64,000 nucleotides of DNA, taken from positions 1,168,501-1,232,500 of the forward strand of contig JAQISU010000025.1 of NCBI GenBank assembly GCA_029339505.1, given 5' to 3'. The notes under the pieces were generated by a model, which was given only the letters and a program-made list of their open reading frames with translations, had not been told where the DNA came from and searched no databases. The stretch is from Unio delphinus (taxonomy: Eukaryota > Mollusca > Bivalvia > Unionida > Unionidae). Position numbers and translations under genes: made by a program. Of this stretch, positions 58,673 to 64,000 are shown in pieces (positions within the stretch are counted from its first letter, which is position 1; every line of letters begins with the position of its first letter).

Positions 58673-58843
58673 CAATGTTTCCTCTAAGCGAATGGTAGAT
58701 GTGCGCGCAATAATCGCTGCATTGTGCAAGCAATAGAGAGACGTGCAAACTTTAATGTTAGAATGACAATTCAGCTGCGCAAGGATGTCTGAGTAGCTGC
58801 ACGCACACACACAGCTTGTGCGCGCACCTTAGAAGGAACATTA
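58673..58843. mobile_element. hAT MITE, 171 bp, copy 2
   Basis: Ends CAATGTTTCCTCTAAGC and AGAAGGAACATTA are inverted with a few changes. GGCACGAT is duplicated at 58665-58672 and 58844-58851. It is the same family as copy 1, with CGAATGGTAGATGTGCGCGC and CAATTCAGCTGCGCAAGGAT, but more diverged. Confidence 0.85.
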
Positions 58844-58960
58844 GGCACGATGCCCCAGTGCTAGGCATCACTACAGACTGCCACATGCATACACTGTAGC
58901 GATATAACTTTAAACTAAGTTAAAAATACAAATAACTCAGTGACTCAAAGGGGCCTGTGT

Positions 58961-59816
58961 ATTAATGACTTAGAAAGATTTTACAGGAATTCAAGATACA
59001 TGTATGGCCATTTCTTCATTGAAGCCAGCTGATATTCTTCAACAATAACGTAATTTTAAAAATGGCTGCTGTAAGCTTCTGTTGCAAATAAAGTCAACAT
59101 CAACAAATCTCATTTCAACAAAACATTTTATAATTTTGATCATCCACACCCACATCCCACAAAGACTTTAAACTGTTGAAGGCCAAAAACTCCACCAAAG
59201 TAGAAAATTCAGGGAAAGCATGCCATCACACAAGCATTGAAATCACCATGGTGATAAAGAAATGTTAAAATACATTTTCTCATATAGTCTTCAGAATACA
59301 GGACGAAAATAAATTATCAGACAAAAGCTAAGCTTTATTATGTATCAAAATGGACCCTTCTTCAAATACAGTGTTCAAATCTGAAAGCAGATGTTGCAAT
59401 ATTGGGGCAATGGTTTTTTTTTTTAGTGTGCTATGTTTCCCTAATTGAATACGGAAACCAGCACAGAACAGTACTATGTCAATATGCATACCCATCTTAA
59501 AGCTATATGGCCCATAAAACCCGTACCAGACCCCCACAAAATAAACTTTATGAACCATACACTGGTAAATCAACTTATCTTTGGACAATATCTTCTCAAG
59601 TGCATGCACAGTGCTGTAAACAAATCAGTCCTGACCAAGCATTCTTGTACTTGGAGAAAAGTGGACCCTGACTATGCATTCTCCATCTTTAGCATCTTGG
59701 TATTTTTGGGGTGATTCTTCATTAAAGCAAAGTGAGAACATGGTCATTATCCTTCATGCAGACCTGCGGGCAAAATACTGCTTCAATGACCATCTTGTAA
59801 ACTTTGACAATGATCT
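58961..59816. other. AT-rich non-coding stretch
   Basis: No gene is supported. The overlapping frames at 59328-59609 (minus) and 59445-59714 (plus), about 90 codons each, show no domain. Confidence 0.4.
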
Positions 59817-60013
59817 ACATACATTACTGGGGGCCCAGAGTGGCCGAGTGGTCTAAAGCATTTTCCATTACGGATCACTGCCGTCTCACCTCTGTTTGAT
59901 TGGGTTTGTGTCTAAGATTCGGTTAATGTAGTTATGTGAGAAAGCCTGCCAGTAGCTTCTCGTGGGTCGGTGCTTCTTTCCGGGGGTTTTCCTGGGTTCT
60001 TCCACCACCAATA

Positions 60014-61207
60014 CCGTATTTTGGTGTGTATAACGCGCACCGATGTATAACGCGCACCCCGATTTTCGACCCAAAATAAGTGGAAAAAACGTAGTTCTGC
60101 CATATAACGCGCATGTGATATAATGCATTTTAAAATTTTGACTACCGCTATTTCGCTCCGTTTTCATAGTGCAACAACAGTTGGTCATTTTAGATAGTGA
60201 ATGAAAAAGTGGCAATATTGATATTGTATCTTTCCGATTTTATTGTTGGCCCTTAAAAGGGCCCTTTAAATGTTCGTCTAGTTGACGCAGTCTATTGCAT
60301 CAAATCCCTCAAATTCCACTTTGTCTTCATCACTTTCGAAAAGTCGCTGTATGTCCTGAATCAATTAAATACTGCTCACCGAGACAAAGCATTGTAACTA
60401 TGTTGAGCGCATCAAAGCTTACCTGGCGCCAATTACCGTGAAAAGACCACACCGAGTCCATGAAGCATTGAAGCCATTGATCACTGTATAATCGCAAAGA
60501 TATCTCAAATACTATGATTTAAGATGAGAAATAAAACTAAGTAACAAGCTTATTTTCCAAAGAGGAAAAAAATGTTTCCCGACTTCATACATTGATTATT
60601 TTGTTCCACAACGTATCAGTGTTCCCGTAAGAAAGAACCCGTAGTCGCAAAAATATATATGTCCCCAACAGATGCTCTGATGAGAACATTAACACTAGTT
60701 GAATTCTACACATATTATATTTCAATTCGACCAATAATAAATGAAGAAAAATTTGATTAGATCAACAGTTATCGAATACAGTACTGAACATTTACGGAAC
60801 AAGTACGGTAATCCACACAGTGGTATTTGTTCCGCTCCAATGCGGCACTTTGCACAGCTTTTGAACAAATTGTCAGTCGTTATGTACATGTATTTCCGGC
60901 CGTGGCACAGAACAAAACTTGACACAGTGACGTGAAATGAAACCAGTTTATTAACATAAGCAATCAAAGAACAAGACTATTTGTAAGCATTATTTATTTC
61001 TTTAATACGGCTAGTACCGGTAAACATTTTAGTCACAATGCAATGTACAATGGATTTAATATTTCACAAGTAGTGAGTGCCTTCATCCTCTTCAGATCGA
61101 CCTGGAAAAAATCTTTTTTTTTTAGTTCTTGTATACAACGCGCACCCCCCGACTTAAGATAAGAAAATTAGGTAAAAAAAGTGCGCGTTATACACAACAA
61201 AATACGG
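60014..61207 (-). mobile_element. TA-flanked DNA transposon, 1.19 kb, deletion derivative
   Basis: Terminal inverted repeats start CCGTATTTTGGTGTGTATAA on the left and, inward from the right, CCGTATTTTGTTGTGTATAA. They continue with CGCGCAC, 27 bases with one mismatch. TA is duplicated (60012-60013, 61208-61209), splitting the SINE word CCAATAATACTGG. TATAACGCGCACC occurs twice near the left end, and a variant (GTGCGCGTTGTATAC) is repeated inside the right end. The TA target and terminus suggest the Tc1/mariner-pogo group. CpG is abundant, unlike the surroundings. The minus strand keeps two apparent terminal exons of a transposase. Confidence 0.85.
60278..60483 (-). pseudogene. Last two exons of a transposase, spliced remnant
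   Basis: On the minus strand, an acceptor-like GATTATACAG precedes exon 60423-60483 (61 nt), which ends in CCAG with donor GTAAGC. A 67-bp intron (60356-60422) ends in TTGATTCAG, and the terminal exon 60278-60355 (78 nt) ends in TAG. Joined, the frame is continuous: DQWLQCFMDSVWSFHGNWRQ, then DIQRLFESDEDKVEFEGFDA and IDCVN. An acidic tail with an EFEGF ending recalls C-termini of some pogo-type transposases (from memory, not tested). No catalytic exon remains upstream within the element, so this is a deletion derivative. The peptide is short, so the model could be chance. Confidence 0.5.
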
Positions 61208-61290
61208 TAATACTGGCCGCCATGTATAGCCTATCGTGTGCTGAAAAATGGCGTTAAACCTTAAAACAACAACAACAACATACATTACTG

Positions 61291-61909
61291 AGGATCTGTT
61301 CTTCAAACATGTTCATTTCGTAAATTATAAGAAATCATGTTTTCAGCCAAAACTGATTTGTGTATACATTGTAAAGATCAAGTAATTCACCATAAAAATG
61401 TGTCATGAAAAAATCCATAGTTTTTTAATCTACACTTGATACAAAGCTTCAAACAAGTCCCTCAATGTCAGTCAAGTTTTTTTTCCTTTCATAGGGGTTC
61501 GAAAGAAATTTTGCATTAAAATCAAAACATCAGTAGTTGATGAAGCTGTTTCTTATAATAACCATAATTCATTTTATTGACTGAAAAGAATAAAATTCTA
61601 TATTTAATGAAATAAATGTTATATGCATTCATATACAGTCCAAGCTAAGTGGCCAATAAACCCAGTCTACCAGAAGTTATAAAAATGGACCATATAAACA
61701 AGGCACTGACCATCTGCTTATCCCTGGAGAATTATATAGTAAGAACTTACCATATGTACTCACTCATAAGTCATGAATAAATGCAAACTATACAGACCAG
61801 GGTCCGCCACAAATACCAAATTCAGTTGTTTGCTTCTCTGAAAATTTATTTTGTGACTCAGCGAACTCACCTGTTTTGTTAGCCTAATAAACTCTACTCT
61901 CAAATAAAC
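61291..61909. other. AT-rich non-coding stretch
   Basis: Around 61785-61850 the words CTATACAGACCAGGGTCCGC and ACAAATACCAAATTCAG recall family D, but the match is weak. Nothing else is recognised. Confidence 0.35.
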
Positions 61910-62352
61910 AAAACAGCTTCAGGTTTGTAAATTTCATTGGATGTGGCAGCAAGCCACTGTCTCAAATCAAAATTAAGATGTTCAAATTTCAACAGTGTTC
62001 CTACATGATTGAGACAAAACTTTAATGGACATAAATAAAGAATTTTCCACTGCTGGTCCATGATTGTGCAAATACCTTTTACTCAAATACACCTGTAATG
62101 GTTTTCTATGGTACATAGTAACATTTTTGATTTTAAACTTACAAAGCATCCTTTTTAAGTGAATTGCCACAACCCTTTTCCGCCATGTAAAATGCACCTC
62201 TCTAACACGCAATTCGTTAGTTGGCATTTCATACTAAGGGAGACAACTCATGAAATCCACTAGATGTCGCTAAAACAAAACATTAAAATATCTGCTTGAT
62301 CAGCCAAAGTGTAGATAGAGATAACATACCAGAAACTTGGCTAGTGAAAAAA
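61910..62352. repeat. Dispersed repeat, copy 2
   Basis: Same-orientation relative of 51640-52075, sharing TTCAAATxT, CAAATACACCTGTAATGG, TTAGTTGGCATTTCATACTA, CATGAAATCCACTAGATG and TTGGCTAGTGAA. The minus frame at 61982-62227 overlaps it and is not called. Confidence 0.7.
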
Positions 62353-62753
62353 ACGGCTACATTAACACACATTGTTCTTGTTTGTTTACAAAGTAGTTCT
62401 GAATACTTTATCCTATTTTTATGATACACGTCATGAAGTAAGCAGCCATGCAATATTGAAGTATACTTACTGATTCTGAAATCAAGTTAACAATAAAAAT
62501 GAGCATACAATAATGTAATATAATGAAGCATGGTATAGTAGAAACAAAAAAAAATGTATAAATAATGGCACGTTGAAAAAGAAATAAAGACATAACATAC
62601 GTTATAAGATACAAGTTATAATACATAACATAAGTTTCACAATCTATACTGATATGACTTTGGTCACAGGGTCCATATCAGAATTATTATTTTGATGGAC
62701 AGCTGTGTAAGTTTTGATTCAAAAACAAGCTGATGTAATCTGCAGAATAATCG
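62353..62753. other. AT-rich non-coding stretch
   Basis: No feature is recognised between the dispersed repeat and the SINE-A copy. Confidence 0.4.
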
Positions 62754-63011
62754 TTTCATTATGGGTTTTTTTTAATGGTTTAACGCCATTTTTAAGCACC
62801 TATATAGGCTATACATGGTGGCCAGTATTAATGGTGGAGGAAGAACCCGGAAAACCCCCAGAAAGAACCACCGACCCACAAGAAGCTACTGGCAAGCTTT
62901 CTCACATAACTACATTAGCCGAATCTTAGATTCGAACCCACAAAGAGGTGAGATGGCAGTGATCCGTAACGGGCAGCGCTTTAGACCACTCGGCCACCCC
63001 TTTCATTATGG
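62754..63011 (-). mobile_element. SINE-A copy, intact with 11-bp target duplication
   Basis: The SINE at 62765-63000 is flanked by TTTCATTATGG at 62754-62764 and 63001-63011, exact. On the minus strand it has GGGGTGGCCGAGTGGTCTAA, a shortened region between A-box and B-box (the segment between TCACCTCT and GGGTTCGAATCTAAG is missing bases that other copies have), the standard body and GGCGTTAAACC. Confidence 0.92.
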
Positions 63012-64000
63012 TAAGCTGTTAAAAATCTAAGCCTCACTGTGTGCCCATTCTAATTAAGAAGATATTACATTTACCACCTTGGTGCCCCATAAAGGTGCTC
63101 TAGACATCCAATTTGCAAAAGATGATGGCCCAAATTTAAAAGTCTTGAGGAAAACACTACAAAGAGGTTGCTATATTTAATGTCCTAGCAACAGTATTTT
63201 GTTTCATGAAAAACTGCAATCAAGTTGTTTAAAAATTCATGCCAATCCTCAAAGTAGTTTAGTAGTAGTTCTGATCAAAAGCTAATGGTAATAAATGGAA
63301 CATAAAAGTTGATAATCTCCTACCCTCTCATGGCCTATATGACCAGCAGAGCTAATTTGACCAAATGCAGAATTAACAAACAGATAGTACTAGTAAACTA
63401 GCCACATGTTTTCAACACCAACAGAACAACACAAGCATTACATGCAGAAGATAAAAGTGACAACATATTTAGCATGGTTTGCATTGTATTTATTACACAA
63501 TTATATTTATGCAATGAGGCCAAGCAGGCAATGCACAGCTTGTGCTGTTAAACTGCATACTTAAATACATTTATAAATTCAAACTCCTATCAATGCTCTT
63601 GAGGAAAAAACATTCATACAGGAATACAATAAAAACGCAATTCACCAGTACTGGGACACTTATTTCAATTACCAAATCAACAGAAATGCAATGACACTAT
63701 TTGCACTGGTGTGCTCTCAGCAATTTCCTTGTCTAAAAGATGGATTAATTTAAATGCCATGCTGATGGATTTTTGAGTCCAGATAAATCTATTGCCCAGT
63801 CAAGTGTCTTTGAACTGGTAATTAATTTGCTCTCACTTTTGAGGCAGGATACAAAGGAATCATAAAGACTTCTATCAACTTCCCCCCCCCCCCCTAAAAA
63901 CACTGGTGCAGTAAAAAATAATACTTGTCCAGCACCAAGAGTAAGTTGAATCTCGTTGGGCAAGTTAAATAATTCACCCAAATTCTTATCCAGATTATTT
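63012..64000. other. AT-rich non-coding stretch
   Basis: A C11-type run lies at about 63882-63893. The 78-codon minus frame at 63745-63981 has no motif. Nothing else is recognised to the end of the window. Confidence 0.4.

Larger units (their letters stand above)
58306..58960 (+). mobile_element. SINE-B copy carrying two hAT MITEs
   Basis: The head has CTGGTGGCCTAGTGGTTTGA (A-box) and CGCGGGTTCAAGCACC (B-box). The body runs AGTCATACCAAAGACTTTGC, GTTAGTGTTAGGACTGG and ends around GATATAACTTTAAAC and AAAAATACAAATAAC near 58960. Two MITE insertions at 58447-58621 and 58673-58843 split it. Removing one target copy at each restores the family order. Confidence 0.88.
59817..61290 (+). mobile_element. 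SINE-A copy with 13-bp duplication, split by a TA transposon
   Basis: The SINE lies at 59830-60013 and 61208-61277, flanked by ACATACATTACTG at 59817-59829 and 61278-61290, exact. The head has AGAGTGGCCGAGTGGTCTAA. The body is GTAGCTTCTCGTGGGTCGGT and CCGGGGGTTTTCCTGGGTTC, then after the insertion TACTGGCCGCCATGTATAGC, GGCGTTAAACC and (AAC)n. Insertion into a SINE whose duplication is still perfect shows that the inner transposon is younger still. Confidence 0.92.

Overview
The window looks like metazoan nuclear DNA. It is AT-rich and intron-like, with no convincing host gene, many microsatellites, tRNA-derived SINEs and a dense set of class II transposons. The best guess for the host is a bivalve or related mollusc, because of the SINE style and the repeat mix. 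That is inference from general familiarity and was not tested. No ribosomal RNA, authentic tRNA, CRISPR array or bacterial-type operon was seen.

Layout. 1-8077: AT-rich DNA with a short hAT-like MITE (525-701), decayed SINEs and several (GA)n/(GT)n tracts. 8087-14620: a complete 6.5-kb Mutator-like element (MULE) bounded by a 9-bp target duplication. Its inverted ends are arrays of a GGAGAACTCGCCCC-type iteron. Inside are a five-exon, uninterrupted MULE transposase gene (10736-12919), a decayed Penelope-like retroelement (about 8480-10110) and a SINE fragment in intron 2. 14621-47463: long non-coding DNA with hAT-like MITEs (14707-14929, 15328-15484, 15819-16892, 36060-37748), two SINE families (A and B), a decayed tandem array (about 32750-34340), foldback repeats, a 63-bp minisatellite (41307-41765) and an alternating purine-pyrimidine microsatellite (45186-45375). 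47466-51120: a pogo/Tigger-like element with TA duplication, split by a piggyBac element (47763-50494) with TTAA duplication. The piggyBac transposase keeps its catalytic aspartates and is broken only by two small frame shifts. 51121-64000: dispersed repeats, an 18-copy satellite (54893-56340), a SINE-B carrying two hAT MITEs (58308-58960), and a SINE-A split by a 1.2-kb TA-flanked transposon that keeps the last two apparent exons of a transposase on the minus strand (60014-61207).

The window is best read as a stratigraphy of nested insertions. Several host-element junctions can be read to the base through target-site duplications: MULE 9 bp, hAT 8 bp, piggyBac TTAA, pogo/Tc TA, SINE 11-15 bp. 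The elements with clean duplications look richer in CpG than the decayed surroundings, which fits recent arrival in a CpG-depleting genome. All gene models are hand-built and unsupported by transcripts.
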